Below are positions 7,764-15,739 of a DNA stretch of 40,982 bases, in pieces. This DNA is from Bacteroidales bacterium UBA3623. GTDB lineage: Bacteria > Bacteroidota > Bacteroidia > Bacteroidales > UBA932. The number at the start of each line of letters is the position of its first letter. The stretch's first letter is position 1. The DNA is taken from the NCBI GenBank assembly GCA_002373715.1, contig DFLI01000105.1:1321-42302 (forward strand), written 5' to 3'. The notes beneath the pieces are model-generated. The model did not search any database, had not been told where the DNA came from, and saw only the letters and a program-made list of their open reading frames with translations. A program made the translations under genes and the position numbers.

Positions 7764-8606
7764 ATGAAAAGCAAGATCCCTTTACTGGGGGCAATCGGCC
7801 TCCTTCTTTCCTGCCAGAATCTGGTACTGGAAAACCGCATCAACTGCCCCAGTATGCTGCTGTTCGACATTGAGAATGCAGACGCTTTCGATGGGGTCAA
7901 TCAAGTGCATGTTGCTGCCTATTCCCAATCGGAGCAGGCTTTTCTGACGGCAGATACCACAGCCGTAACCAATATTCAAGACCAGTCTTTCTACCTGAAA
8001 GTCAAAAAGATGGACGCCGTTATGGGGTATGGAATCATGGGATACGAGGGGGCCCGCAATCAGGGAAACTTCGAATGGGTGGTGAACGAAGGGGACAATT
8101 ACGTTCCACTCTACCGCTTTGCCTACAGCAAGGTTCCCGCCCGGGAAGAATCCGTTCTCATTCCGGTGGAGTTTGTCAAGGACTTCACAAGGGTAACGGT
8201 CCATTTCACCCATTTTGACAAGTTTGAAAATGCCAGAGGCCGACTCCCCTTCCGTCTGTCCATCACAGGACATACCATAGGGATAGATGCCTCAAGCGGC
8301 ATCCCGGTCAAAGGCGAATTTCGCTATGAGCCCGAGGAAGAGTCTTCCGGGACCTTCCGTTTCATCGTTCCCCGCCAGGCCGATCATTCCCTCACCATGG
8401 AACTGTACGGCATCCCCGAGCTGGGACAGGAGGAGGGGCTGGCCGATTCTTTCAACCTCTGGACCCTTTTTCGGGAACAGGCAGATTTCTCCTGGGAAGC
8501 CAAGAACCTGGCAGATGTTTTCATAGAATTCGACTATACCGAGGCCAAATTCCGTATCAGCGTGGCCGATTGGGAAAAAGGCGACAACCTGGTGTTTGAG
8601 ATTTAA
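7764..8606 (+). CDS. FimB/Mfa2 family pilus anchor lipoprotein
   Basis: A 280-residue lipoprotein (lipobox LLLSC, Cys17). I chose the ATG at 7764, two bases after the pilin stop, because MKSKIPLLGAIGLLLSC is a proper signal peptide. An upstream in-frame ATG at 7725 would add residues without signal character. FimB and Mfa2 terminate and anchor type V pili to the outer membrane and limit fibre length. The protein has the family's two-domain beta-rich build, with the strand VNQVHVAAYS early, FTRVTVHFTHFDKF in the middle and a terminal strand KFRISVADWEKGDNLVFEI. It is 15 bases upstream of the next pilus gene. Family membership rests on size, lipobox, position and strand pattern more than on one diagnostic motif. 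Confidence 0.75.
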   Translation: MKSKIPLLGAIGLLLSCQNLVLENRINCPSMLLFDIENADAFDGVNQVHVAAYSQSEQAFLTADTTAVTNIQDQSFYLKVKKMDAVMGYGIMGYEGARNQGNFEWVVNEGDNYVPLYRFAYSKVPAREESVLIPVEFVKDFTRVTVHFTHFDKFENARGRLPFRLSITGHTIGIDASSGIPVKGEFRYEPEEESSGTFRFIVPRQADHSLTMELYGIPELGQEEGLADSFNLWTLFREQADFSWEAKNLADVFIEFDYTEAKFRISVADWEKGDNLVFEI

Positions 8607-8621
8607 CTGAAGTATGAGACC

Positions 8622-11600
8622 ATGAAACGCTATATTCATCTTATATTATTGGGCGCGCTGCTCCTGTCCTGCCATCGCGAGAGTTCCGCTCCTGAGAGCT
8701 GCGCAGCAGGCAAAGAATGTGTCGTGAGCCTCACGGTTGGCCGAGAACCAGTGACCAAGAGCATTCTTCCGGCGGGGATTGAAAACCGCCTGGACAATGC
8801 CTTTGTCCTCATTCTGAGCCAGGACGGGTATTCCCGTTACCAGTACTTCGATTTCACCTCGGCCTCCCAGCCCAACACCGTAGACTGGCGGCTCCCTGCC
8901 GGAAGAGCCTACACCGTATATGCCGTAGGCAATATGGGGAACATTCTCAACTCCCTTCCCAGAACAGAAACGGGGTACGACATGGCTTCTTTCCGCTATG
9001 AGATTCCGGCATATGCAGGACTCACCGCCATGCCTATGGCTAAAACCGCCGTTTTCAGTGCCAGTCAATTTACAGATGGCGCTAATATCCAGCTGTCCAT
9101 TGCACTGGAAAGACTTATGGCCAAAGTGGTAGTACGCGTGAATAAATCCGGCATCACAAGTGGTCAGGCCGCACAGGCTCTCCAATCGGCCTCTCTCCAT
9201 CTGAGACAGGTATCCAAGGCTCTTTATCCCTTTCGGGCCGATGGGTCAATGGCCCTTAGCGAGGCCGACGTCTTTTCGGGAAGCACCGATTATTACGTCT
9301 TTCCATCCGGAGAAGCCTGGAACATGGATTCCGGAGATATTACCCTCTACGTCCCTGAAAACAGGCAAGGGACCGGCGTTACCGGCGTCAGTCAGGCCGA
9401 TAAGCAGCCGGCCTCCGGCCGTGCCGCCCTGTGCACTTATCTCGAGTACACTGCGGGCAAGGATGGCTCCAGCGATGGCGTGCTTGCCGACCAGATGACT
9501 TACCGCGCTTATCTTGGTGAAGACGAGTCTGAGGACTTCAACGTCATCAGAGACCGTATTTACAGTGCGACGCTATCCCTTAGCTGGAATGGCATGTGGG
9601 AAGGCGCCTGGAGGGTTACCACCTCCTCTTTCAGTGACACGAGAACCCTTGTTATCTCTGCCTCAGAGAACTCTTCCACGGCCATCATTAATACCGCAGA
9701 TGACGCGGTGCGCGTCCGTAAAACCTCGCCAACCGCTTTCTACTTGAACTACTTCGTCAATGGTTCATCCAGCCCGGCCCATGGCAGAAAGGACCTCGCC
9801 GACTGGCCGTATGGGTGGGAGGTATACCTGGATGGTGTGAAAACATCAATGGCAGGGACCTCCGGCACTATTGTCACAGGAACGACTAATCTGTTCACTT
9901 GGACATATAACTCAACTAATGACCTTCTGTCAGTCCAGGCAGCGCCGACGTGCCCGTCCGAAAGCTTACATTCCCTTCAGCTCAAGACTATCGACGGCCG
10001 CAAGGAGTCGAATCTCGTTTACTTCACATCGACGGTTCCATATGACTATGGTTGGGAAGGAGACATTGCGCCCAACCACGTGGCGCAAACCAATACGCTG
10101 AAGGCTCTCGACGCCGATACGCACGAGATTGATGAAACCGGAGCTTTCTTAGTAAGGGATGGTTTTAATGAATTGATCAGCCTTGTGGACCATAATAACG
10201 GAACCGCTACCGTATCACTGCTAAAGCCATTTGCCAATGTAGAAGATGCTATTCGTATCATTGAAAGAGGCACGGTAGATGACCGTCAATGTAATGTACC
10301 GGCAGAGGCCCGCCTGCCTCACTTCGATTGCACGGATCTCGGAACGGCTTACATCGACGCTTCGCAGAAGCTTACTTATACATATTTCGCATCTGATGAA
10401 AACGGGAACAAGGTAGCGGCTTCGCCGATGACCGTGGTGAACACCGCCACCGCTGCGGGCCTGAACCTTAGCCAGGCACTTGTTGAGCAGCTCATAGCTC
10501 CGGCAGGTTCTTCCACTGCTAACAAGCTTGGTTTTGAATACAACCTTAATGACTCCGGAAGCTATGATCTGTTTGTGTATATTGCGACTTACGAAGGCCT
10601 GATGACTGGTACTGGCGCAACGTTCAATGTTGATAATGCTAGTATCTTCATCAACAATTATAAAGAACAAAGAGGCACGCATTCTACCGGTTTTATCGCC
10701 TATAACCCCTGGAAACTTTATGGGAGCGGCTATACGCCAGTAGCAGGCCCCGTACTAAAGGATTACACACTGTACAAAGTCCCGGCAAGAGCCGCTGGTG
10801 ACAATGTCCTTCCCGGCTGGACTGCCAATCCATCTGACGCACCTATTGATGCGACATCTAAGAACGTCGATGTTTACAACGTCGTCATTTCCAACGAGAG
10901 GAATCTTCGTTTTGATGCCAAGTTCAACAATAATGCAGGATACATCAGCGAAAAAATAGCAACGGGAACCCCGGGCATCGTAAGTCCGGACTATACCGAC
11001 TCCTATACTTATCAGCTTCGCGTACATATTACGGACGCGGCGAATTTTGATTGGAAGAAACTTGGTGACTACCTCTGGTATGAGCAGGGCCACTATATGA
11101 CTGGCGGCGTATGGGACAACCCCACTGCCACCGACGCCATAAAGAAGCAGGCTCTCCTGGATTTCTTCGGCGAGGCGGGTGGCTGGCTGGCCATCTCGGC
11201 CTATTGTCAGAATGAGGTGGACGCATGGAACGAAGCTCCTTCCGGTGTCGATGCATCGCATCCAACCTATCTCCAGGGTGTAGAGTTTTATCTTGACACA
11301 AAGAGCATCAGCTCAACGTGGACGCTTAACTATACAATGAACGGCCTTACGGCCTCTGACATGAACTGTCATAGCGCCGGAAAAATCGATGTCGTATTAA
11401 AGATTGTAAACCCCTACGATAAGGATGGTGCCACTTTGGATAAAATCGTCTCGGACGCATATATGCAGCTGCACCTGTGGGTCTGGGCAAGTGTTAGGGA
11501 TGTTCAGCAAATGACTCCCGGGTACGTCACCTCTAACGTTGGCTGGGCATACACGGCTTCCCCTTATGTATTTACTGACGGGAAACCTGTCGATGCCATT

Positions 11601-12104
11601 ACTTCGCTATTCCAAAGCAACCTCTTGGAATCCGCTGCAGAGACCTATACTAACGCTTCGACAACTTATTATCGTGGCGAAGCGGCGAACATGAGCTTCA
11701 GCGGGGATTATTACGGTTATAAGGGCGTTGCAGCATGGCAGTTCAGGGACGACGACCTCTTCGACAACGCAGGGAGCGACGCTGAGAAACGTCATGTTCT
11801 TATGAATGTTTTAAGCACGATTCACTCCGGCAGCGTTTTCACATTCCTCACCGCAAACGATAAGAGTGTCTACTATCCTAATCTCTATGGAACCGGAAGC
11901 GACGGAAGCATTAACCTGAAAGGCCTGAACAGTACTTTGGGTAGCGATACCTTTTACAGACCAGACGCCATGACACTCTATTACGCCCCTTCCACGGACT
12001 ATAAGACAAGTGAGAATCCGACTGACAAGCTCTTTGTGTTACACATTGGAAACAGCGCCCTGTCAACATCGCAATATTTCTTCGACCCGCAACTCGGGTT
12101 CTAA
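8622..12104 (+). CDS. Large DUF4906-type fimbrial tip/adhesin lipoprotein
   Basis: A 1160-residue lipoprotein (ALLLSC, Cys17). The first ~330 residues have fimbrillin-like character: LSIALERLMAKVVVRVNKSG echoes the conserved strand found in Mfa-type subunits, and YSATLSLSWNGMWEGAWRVT closes that part. The remaining ~800 residues are beta-rich, with many Tyr, Asn, Ser and Thr and little I can name. Large proteins of this layout, often labelled DUF4906, occur last in Bacteroidales type V pilus operons and are thought to be tip adhesins. Composition changes inside the gene: a 60-base sample at 8881-8940 has 35 G+C, one at 10141-10200 has 23. This suggests a different history for the C-terminal region. 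A hairpin follows the stop at 12116-12147. Confidence 0.7.
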   Translation: MKRYIHLILLGALLLSCHRESSAPESCAAGKECVVSLTVGREPVTKSILPAGIENRLDNAFVLILSQDGYSRYQYFDFTSASQPNTVDWRLPAGRAYTVYAVGNMGNILNSLPRTETGYDMASFRYEIPAYAGLTAMPMAKTAVFSASQFTDGANIQLSIALERLMAKVVVRVNKSGITSGQAAQALQSASLHLRQVSKALYPFRADGSMALSEADVFSGSTDYYVFPSGEAWNMDSGDITLYVPENRQGTGVTGVSQADKQPASGRAALCTYLEYTAGKDGSSDGVLADQMTYRAYLGEDESEDFNVIRDRIYSATLSLSWNGMWEGAWRVTTSSFSDTRTLVISASENSSTAIINTADDAVRVRKTSPTAFYLNYFVNGSSSPAHGRKDLADWPYGWEVYLDGVKTSMAGTSGTIVTGTTNLFTWTYNSTNDLLSVQAAPTCPSESLHSLQLKTIDGRKESNLVYFTSTVPYDYGWEGDIAPNHVAQTNTLKALDADTHEIDETGAFLVRDGFNELISLVDHNNGTATVSLLKPFANVEDAIRIIERGTVDDRQCNVPAEARLPHFDCTDLGTAYIDASQKLTYTYFASDENGNKVAASPMTVVNTATAAGLNLSQALVEQLIAPAGSSTANKLGFEYNLNDSGSYDLFVYIATYEGLMTGTGATFNVDNASIFINNYKEQRGTHSTGFIAYNPWKLYGSGYTPVAGPVLKDYTLYKVPARAAGDNVLPGWTANPSDAPIDATSKNVDVYNVVISNERNLRFDAKFNNNAGYISEKIATGTPGIVSPDYTDSYTYQLRVHITDAANFDWKKLGDYLWYEQGHYMTGGVWDNPTATDAIKKQALLDFFGEAGGWLAISAYCQNEVDAWNEAPSGVDASHPTYLQGVEFYLDTKSISSTWTLNYTMNGLTASDMNCHSAGKIDVVLKIVNPYDKDGATLDKIVSDAYMQLHLWVWASVRDVQQMTPGYVTSNVGWAYTASPYVFTDGKPVDAITSLFQSNLLESAAETYTNASTTYYRGEAANMSFSGDYYGYKGVAAWQFRDDDLFDNAGSDAEKRHVLMNVLSTIHSGSVFTFLTANDKSVYYPNLYGTGSDGSINLKGLNSTLGSDTFYRPDAMTLYYAPSTDYKTSENPTDKLFVLHIGNSALSTSQYFFDPQLGF

Positions 12105-12115
12105 GCCATCAAATT

Positions 12116-12147
12116 AACAGGAGCGTGGATGATCCCCCACTCCTGTT
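12116..12147. terminator. Hairpin after the pilus tip gene
   Basis: AACAGGAG (12116-12123) pairs with CTCCTGTT (12140-12147), with partial pairing inside. It sits 11 bases after the stop of the large tip gene and before the convergent ATPase stop. No strong T-run follows, so it is a weak or factor-assisted terminator candidate for either strand. Confidence 0.5.
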
Positions 12148-12180
12148 CCAAGCAGTTCTTTGACAATACTGGATAACTAA

Positions 12181-13308
12181 TCACAGGAGGAATTTGTCCA
12201 CATTCGTCGGGTTGATAATCTTGAAGGAGGCCTCCGGATAGGCTTCGGCAAAGGCCTTCGGACACGGGGGATTATCCTCCGGATTCCACTTGAATTCATA
12301 GGCGGTGATTTTACCGTCCTCTTCCTCAATCAAGTCAATCTCTTTCTTGCCAGACGTTCTCCAGAAGTACTTGCCGGCAAAGGACCGATCGTATTCGAGT
12401 TTCTTCATTCGTTCAGCCATGAGCCAGTTTTCCCACATGTGGCCTACTTCCTTGGGATCTCGGAGCTCAATCGGCGAGAAATTGCCGATGATGGCGTTGC
12501 GAATGCCCATATCCCAGAAGTAAATCTTCTTGTCAAACTTAAGCTCGTTTCGAAGATTCCTGGCGAAGGACGGAAGACGAAAGATGATGTAGCATTTCTC
12601 CAGGATGTCGATATATTTCTGGACTGTCTTGGAGTCTATGCGGATGAGACTGGCTATTTCGCTATAGCTAACCTGGGAGCCAATTTGGAAAGCCAGGGCA
12701 CGGAGCAGGGATTCGAGTTTGTCTTGCTTTGCAATGCCTTTGATGTTGAGGATATCTTTGTATAGATAACTGTCCATCAGTTCCTTGAGGACAACACGCT
12801 CCTCGCCGGGAGAGGTGACGACTTCCGGATAGTTGCCATAGAGAATGCGCTGCGGCAGGAGCCTGGTTTGGTCCAGGAGATTGGTATCATCGACCAGTTC
12901 CTTGAATGAAAACGGAAAAAGCCTGAACTCGCGCTTGCGGCCGGAAAGGGATTCGTTGACTTCTTGGGCCAGTTCAAAGGCTGAACTGCCGGTGGCGACC
13001 AGCCGGATGTCTTTCATCTGGTCGGTGACGAGTTTGAGAACGTTACCTATGTCCTCAATCTTCTGGGCCTCATCGATAACCACGGTGGTGGCTTTGCCGA
13101 AAATGGTGCGAAGGCGGGTGGATGTGGCATCTTTGAGAATGGCGCGGACATCAGCCTCGTCTCCGTTCAGATAGAGGACGTTTTCTTCTCCGGAGAATAG
13201 GGCTTCAGTGAGGGTTGACTTGCCAACCTGGCGGGCGCCCATAATGGTGACCGCTTTCTTGCCGGAGAGGGCTTTGAGAATGTTATCTTCTATGCTTCTT
13301 CGTATCAT
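12181..13308 (-). CDS. DUF4143-type AAA ATPase
   Basis: A 375-residue protein. The N-terminal P-loop domain has Walker A GARQVGKST (24-32), Walker B TTVVIDEAQ and a sensor segment RLVATGSSAFEL. A winged-helix-like part follows (YSEIASLIRIDSKTVQKYIDILEKCYII). The C-terminal DUF4143 part (about 285-375) contains GKKEIDLIEEEDGKITAYEFKW, which has the D...ExK spacing of a PD-(D/E)xK nuclease-like fold. These ATPases are abundant and often multicopy in Bacteroidota, archaea and other bacteria; their function is not established, and mobility or toxin-like roles have been suggested. Here it points against the pilus genes and lies between two parts of the pilus region, so it may be an insertion. A weak -7-like TATATTCG (13329-13336, minus) lies 20 bases upstream. 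Confidence 0.85.
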   Translation of the reverse strand: MIRRSIEDNILKALSGKKAVTIMGARQVGKSTLTEALFSGEENVLYLNGDEADVRAILKDATSTRLRTIFGKATTVVIDEAQKIEDIGNVLKLVTDQMKDIRLVATGSSAFELAQEVNESLSGRKREFRLFPFSFKELVDDTNLLDQTRLLPQRILYGNYPEVVTSPGEERVVLKELMDSYLYKDILNIKGIAKQDKLESLLRALAFQIGSQVSYSEIASLIRIDSKTVQKYIDILEKCYIIFRLPSFARNLRNELKFDKKIYFWDMGIRNAIIGNFSPIELRDPKEVGHMWENWLMAERMKKLEYDRSFAGKYFWRTSGKKEIDLIEEEDGKITAYEFKWNPEDNPPCPKAFAEAYPEASFKIINPTNVDKFLL

Positions 13309-13368
13309 ATGCTGTTCCTATTGTTGTGCGAATATAGGCTTTTTCATAGAAGATTCCAAGAAAATCGT

Positions 13369-13398
13369 GAAATTCGTGGAATTAATTCCGAGAATTTC
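13369..13398. repeat. Perfect 30-base dyad between ATPase and lipoprotein genes
   Basis: GAAATTC (13369-13375), two bases, the palindrome GGAATTAATTCC (13378-13389), two bases, then GAATTTC (13392-13398). It overlaps a tandem pair TCGTGAAAT/TCGTGGAAT. It lies 60 bases upstream of the ATPase start on the minus strand and 50 bases after the lipoprotein stop. It could be an operator for the ATPase or an RNA hairpin ending the lipoprotein transcript; no T-tract favours the latter. Confidence 0.6.
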
Positions 13399-13447
13399 AG
13401 CAAATATGAGGATTCTAGACGAATAGATGCACCTCCACAGATCAAAC

Positions 13448-14458
13448 CTATGGCTGTTGTGAAAGCCGGTTGGCCTCGTCGGCAGTCCGGCTGTACCAGA
13501 GGTAAAAGTATTTGGATGTATTTCCACATTTGAACCTGAGGCCGGCCATATAGAAACTGAGTTGAAGTCCTGCAACCCAGGTATCTGTCCCGACATAACA
13601 ACAGATATCTCTGTCGATGCTTACGTCATTCGGCCAGGGACCATGATTTGGTCCCTCAGTGTAACCGGAACGTACCCGTATTATCGCATTATAGCTAAGC
13701 AGGTAATCAAACTCGCTTTCAAAACAGGTAATGGTCCTGAACGATGCGTTCTCCGGGGTGATGCCTTTAAAGACGAGCAATGCGCCCTGGTCGGGGTCTG
13801 GTATTCTATGTCCGTTTACCTGGTCTTCCGGCCAGTTGTCCCACACCCAGATAGCGGGTTTGTCTAAATGCTTGGTAAAGAAATCCGTTTCACTCTCGTT
13901 ACGCTGCCCGGGATAGGCCCTTCGCTTATCCACATCGTCAGCGTCGTTAGTGGCAATATCCCCGGGGCGGCTGGATGAGTGTCTCGTGATAACGAGCTCC
14001 TTGCCTTCCCATTCGAAGACTATACCCTTTACGTCAATAAACTCAACAGCAGCTACGGAGAAGCTGCGCTGAATCTTATCCTTCCCTTCTGTGCCGTTCC
14101 ACATTGTGATGGTAGCGGCCCCATCGGCCTTGTAATGAAGCTTAAAGGAACTGCCCGATGAGCCTATGCGCTCAACGGAGACCACCTTAGGGTCTGAGGA
14201 ACAGACGTTTACCGGAGCAGTGACGTTAAGTGTCACGTCATTGTAGGCCGTAACGTAGAGCATCTTGGTGGATTCCTCGCCGTTATCCAGGACGCCGTTC
14301 ACCTCGGCCCAATGGAACTCTTTGTGTTCCGTACGCTGCTCGAGGAGAGTGTAATCGAACTGTGCGGCCGGCAACTGCTCGACGGGAGGGTTAAGACTAT
14401 CTTGACAGGCAGTCAAAAGACCGGCCAGGACCAGAAGGAAAAGTGCATTGTTTTTCAT
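13448..14458 (-). CDS. Unrecognised lipoprotein with a possible bacterial Ig-like segment
   Basis: A 336-residue lipoprotein (LLTAC, Cys18). Residues about 70-145 carry the pattern DPKVVSVERIG...FKLHYKADGAATITMW, which resembles a BIG-2-type immunoglobulin-like fold (a 'value versus context' strand pair followed by 'G.A.IT'). The remainder is rich in Trp, Asp and Tyr and I do not recognise it. The protein is expected on the outer membrane, facing the periplasm or the outside. It is divergent from the first tandem fimbrillin across a 132-base region with an inverted repeat, so the two may be co-regulated. Some pilus loci carry extra lipoproteins as minor subunits, but I see no pilin strand pattern here. 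Confidence 0.6.
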   Translation of the reverse strand: MKNNALFLLVLAGLLTACQDSLNPPVEQLPAAQFDYTLLEQRTEHKEFHWAEVNGVLDNGEESTKMLYVTAYNDVTLNVTAPVNVCSSDPKVVSVERIGSSGSSFKLHYKADGAATITMWNGTEGKDKIQRSFSVAAVEFIDVKGIVFEWEGKELVITRHSSSRPGDIATNDADDVDKRRAYPGQRNESETDFFTKHLDKPAIWVWDNWPEDQVNGHRIPDPDQGALLVFKGITPENASFRTITCFESEFDYLLSYNAIIRVRSGYTEGPNHGPWPNDVSIDRDICCYVGTDTWVAGLQLSFYMAGLRFKCGNTSKYFYLWYSRTADEANRLSQQP

Positions 14459-14466
14459 AATAGCAT

Positions 14467-14512
14467 CATCTGTTTTGGTCGGTAAATATATAGAATAAAG
14501 AACGAACAGATG
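14467..14512. repeat. Inverted repeat in the divergent lipoprotein/fimbrillin promoter region
   Basis: CATCTGTT (14467-14474) and AACAGATG (14505-14512) form perfect 8-base arms 30 bases apart. A near-consensus minus-strand -7 element TATATTTA (14483-14490) lies between them. The layout suits an operator controlling the minus-strand lipoprotein and perhaps the plus-strand fimbrillin. No clear plus-strand -7 element was found in 14459-14590. Confidence 0.5.
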
Positions 14513-14590
14513 GTATCACGGATTACTAAAAACCGCATTTAACGAAATCATTATAAAACAATAACAATCTAATATTTAATCAATTAAGCA

Positions 14591-15736
14591 ATGGAAAAAT
14601 TTTACAAAAAAACTGCTTTGGCTCTTTTACTGAGCCTCCTGACATGGGGATTTACTTCTTGCAAGGATCCCCTCTCTTCCCAGCTAAGTGAGTACCACAT
14701 GACCCTGCACGTCAATGACGGCATCACCAGTGGAGCGGAGGTTGTCTTCTATCCGCAACTGAGTTTGACCATCACCGGGCCAACGGTGGAACGATGGAAT
14801 GTGGAAGTGAGGACCGAAGATGACGAGTTCTTCACACTATTGGCTATGACCGATTACAAGGAAACGGTGGATCTCAAATTCAAAGCTTTCGAGGAGGGCG
14901 CCACGTCTGTCCGTTTCACCGTCACCGCTACCACCCTGTATGAGAAGGAAGTTCTGGACCAGCAAACCCTTGTTGCCCAGATGAACAAGACGTCCGGGAC
15001 ACAGATTATGTTTAAACTGGCCGATATAGCCACCAAAGCCACGGAAACCACCATCTCAACCCTGGAGTCCGGCGGGTTCAAGGTAACGGCCACCAAAGGC
15101 ACATCCGGTGACGAAACCGCTGTCTGGAACAATGCCTCTTTCACCAAAAGCGGCAGCGTCTTCTCAGGAGACAAATGGTGGCCCAGCTCCAACCAGAACT
15201 ATCACTTCTACGCCAGCAACATGGACCTGACCTTCCAAGCATCCGGCACCACCATCTCCCCTTCCACTAACACGGATGCCGTCTGTGCATACATTGGAAC
15301 GCCCAACTACGGAAATCCCAACACGCTCAATTTCCAGCATGTATTTGCAAGGATTGGCAATGTCACCATCCAGGCGCCCAACTACTATTCCGTCACCGTT
15401 TCCTCTGTCACCATCACCCCTTACACCTCCGGGACCTACAATCTTCGCACCCAGGAGTGGTCCGGGAAACAGCCCGGCAGCGCTGTCAACCTCAACATCG
15501 GATCGGCCAACGACCTTTGGTGTATCCCAGGCAGCTATACCTTAACTGTGGAGTATACACTTACGCGTGGAGAGTATATCAAAACCTTCACCAAGAGCGG
15601 AACCGTAACGCTGACAGCCGGTAAGACCAACAACCTCACCGGCACTTTACCCAACGGTGACGCTGTGGGAATTGAATTCAGTATCTCCGTCGCCGGATGG
15701 GACTCCCAGAGCCAGGCCATCAACTTCCCTTCCTAA
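14591..15736 (+). CDS. Fimbrillin-like lipoprotein (Mfa-like), first of tandem pair
   Basis: A 381-residue lipoprotein (FTSC, Cys24). The N-terminal ~140 residues are a beta-rich domain without a clear family. From about residue 150 it has a fimbrillin-like fold with ATKATE, then WPSSNQNYHFYASN, LNFQHVFARIGNVTI, YNLRTQEWS and a closing strand EFSISVAGWDSQ. FQHVFARI followed by a late 'V.gW' strand is typical of Bacteroidales Mfa-like fimbrillin families. The downstream gene repeats the same motifs, showing a tandem duplication. It is probably a minor or alternative pilus subunit, exported as a lipoprotein. The gene lies 3 bases upstream of its paralogue and the two should be co-transcribed. 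Confidence 0.75.
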   Translation: MEKFYKKTALALLLSLLTWGFTSCKDPLSSQLSEYHMTLHVNDGITSGAEVVFYPQLSLTITGPTVERWNVEVRTEDDEFFTLLAMTDYKETVDLKFKAFEEGATSVRFTVTATTLYEKEVLDQQTLVAQMNKTSGTQIMFKLADIATKATETTISTLESGGFKVTATKGTSGDETAVWNNASFTKSGSVFSGDKWWPSSNQNYHFYASNMDLTFQASGTTISPSTNTDAVCAYIGTPNYGNPNTLNFQHVFARIGNVTIQAPNYYSVTVSSVTITPYTSGTYNLRTQEWSGKQPGSAVNLNIGSANDLWCIPGSYTLTVEYTLTRGEYIKTFTKSGTVTLTAGKTNNLTGTLPNGDAVGIEFSISVAGWDSQSQAINFPS

Positions 15737-15739
15737 ATT

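Noticed and set aside
12181..13308. The DUF4143 ATPase as a phage-defence or toxin-antitoxin component
   Set aside because: No partner gene of such a system is adjacent. The nearest neighbours are surface lipoproteins, so the claim would rest on the family alone.
14467..14512. An invertible promoter for the fimbrillins
   Set aside because: The spacer is 30 bases, far shorter than known Bacteroidales invertible promoters, and no recombinase gene is in the window.
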